From contig DIAQ01000099.1 of NCBI GenBank assembly GCA_002414865.1, positions 1 to 6,229 on the forward strand: a stretch of 6,229 nucleotides of DNA. Direction: 5' to 3'. The position numbers were made by a program, and so were the translations under genes. Below are positions 6,030-6,229 of this stretch, in pieces. The first letter of the stretch is position 1; each line of letters starts with the position of its first letter. The DNA comes from a candidate division Hyd24-12 bacterium UBA5074. Its GTDB lineage: Bacteria > Fermentibacterota > Fermentibacteria > Fermentibacterales > Fermentibacteraceae. Under the pieces are notes generated by a model. That model made no database searches. It was not told the DNA's origin and saw only the letters and a program-made list of their open reading frames with translations.

Positions 6030-6229
6030 GGGGGGGAGCTCCCTTCGGCCGCCGGCACGCCGACAGGCATTACGTACAGGGGGATCTCCGTGCCGCTCAG
6101 GCCGAGCAGGAAGGCCACCGCCCGGTCGTCGAAGGCTCCCACAGCCACGGTTCCGAGCCCCATCGCCGCACATTCGAGATACAGGTTCTGCGCGGCGTGG
6201 CCCGCCTCCATGCACATGTACCTGAAGGA
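6026..6229 (-). CDS. Nitroreductase-family (SagB-like) protein, C-terminal part only
   Basis: The 5' end lies beyond the window; 67 codons are visible, reading SFRYMCMEAGHAAQNLYLE and onward without a stop to 6026. Seen: the (R)YxxxEAGHAAQNLxL helix, AAMGLGTVAVGAFDD, then LGLSGTEIPLYVMPVGVPA at the end. These are the hallmark C-terminal motifs of FMN-dependent nitroreductase-like proteins, closest to the SagB/ThcOx type, where the GLG-x-V-x-V-G segment contacts flavin. SagB-type dehydrogenases oxidise azolines in some peptide natural products, but many similar proteins stand alone with unknown substrates, so the substrate here is open. The ATG at 6215-6217 is internal, not the start, because the conserved motif continues upstream of it. 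It is the first visible gene of the cluster and overlaps the membrane-protein gene by 4 nt; the operon promoter must lie outside the window. Confidence 0.85.
   Translation of the reverse strand, partial: SFRYMCMEAGHAAQNLYLECAAMGLGTVAVGAFDDRAVAFLLGLSGTEIPLYVMPVGVPAAEGSSPP
6030..6036 (-). other. C7 homopolymer at a gene junction
   Basis: On the coding strand seven C residues immediately precede the ATGA overlap of the nitroreductase and membrane-protein genes. One extra C, or a -1 ribosomal slip, would place the two genes in one frame with no stop between them. The run is seen; any role in fusion or phase variation is inference. Confidence 0.5.

Noticed and set aside
6030..6215. N-terminal extension of the membrane protein to 6215
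   Set aside because: The 62 added residues are an out-of-frame reading of the nitroreductase C-terminus and lie ahead of the membrane helix.

Overview
The window is GC-rich, almost completely coding DNA from a bacterium. Several products have signal peptides, one is a probable lipoprotein and one is a predicted outer-membrane beta-barrel, so the host is most likely diderm (Gram-negative type). Stop codons are TGA or TAG with no TAA, as expected at high GC. No marker gene fixes the phylum. The gene style (a large PEP/pyruvate-binding protein, many small exported proteins of unknown role) would suit an uncultured diderm lineage, but that is an impression only.

Layout. (1) Positions 3-2348, minus strand: a 781-residue PEP/pyruvate-binding (PPDK N-terminal, ATP-grasp type) protein that lacks the phosphohistidine and PEP-barrel parts of a true PEP synthase. 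(2) Positions 2349-2506: the only intergenic stretch over 100 bp. It is a divergent control region with a TTGACA box facing gene 1 and a perfect GGGGAA-C-TTCCCC palindrome. (3) Positions 2507-3175, plus strand: a 222-residue outer-membrane beta-barrel protein. (4) Positions 3176-3249: a convergent junction with a perfect 12-bp inverted repeat, a candidate transcript-end hairpin. (5) Positions 3210-6229, minus strand: six tightly packed genes that read, in transcription order, as a nitroreductase (SagB-like) whose 5' end is outside the window, a 217-residue membrane-anchored protein, a 109-residue exported repeat protein (DUF6150 type, six DYxYEAD repeats), a 137-residue exported probable OB-fold protein, a 149-residue exported protein with a C-terminal coiled coil, and a 326-residue Cys-rich probable lipoprotein with propeller-like repeats.

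The junctions in the minus-strand cluster are 4-nt overlap, 19-nt gap, 1-nt overlap, 4-nt overlap and 23-nt overlap. This points to one operon with translational coupling. Five of its six products carry export or membrane signals, so the cluster looks like an envelope or periplasmic gene set headed by a flavin oxidoreductase. Its function cannot be read from the sequence. The most distinctive element is the Tyr/Asp/Glu-rich repeat protein, which has no Lys or Arg in its 81-residue repeat region. No RNA genes, mobile elements or CRISPR arrays were seen.
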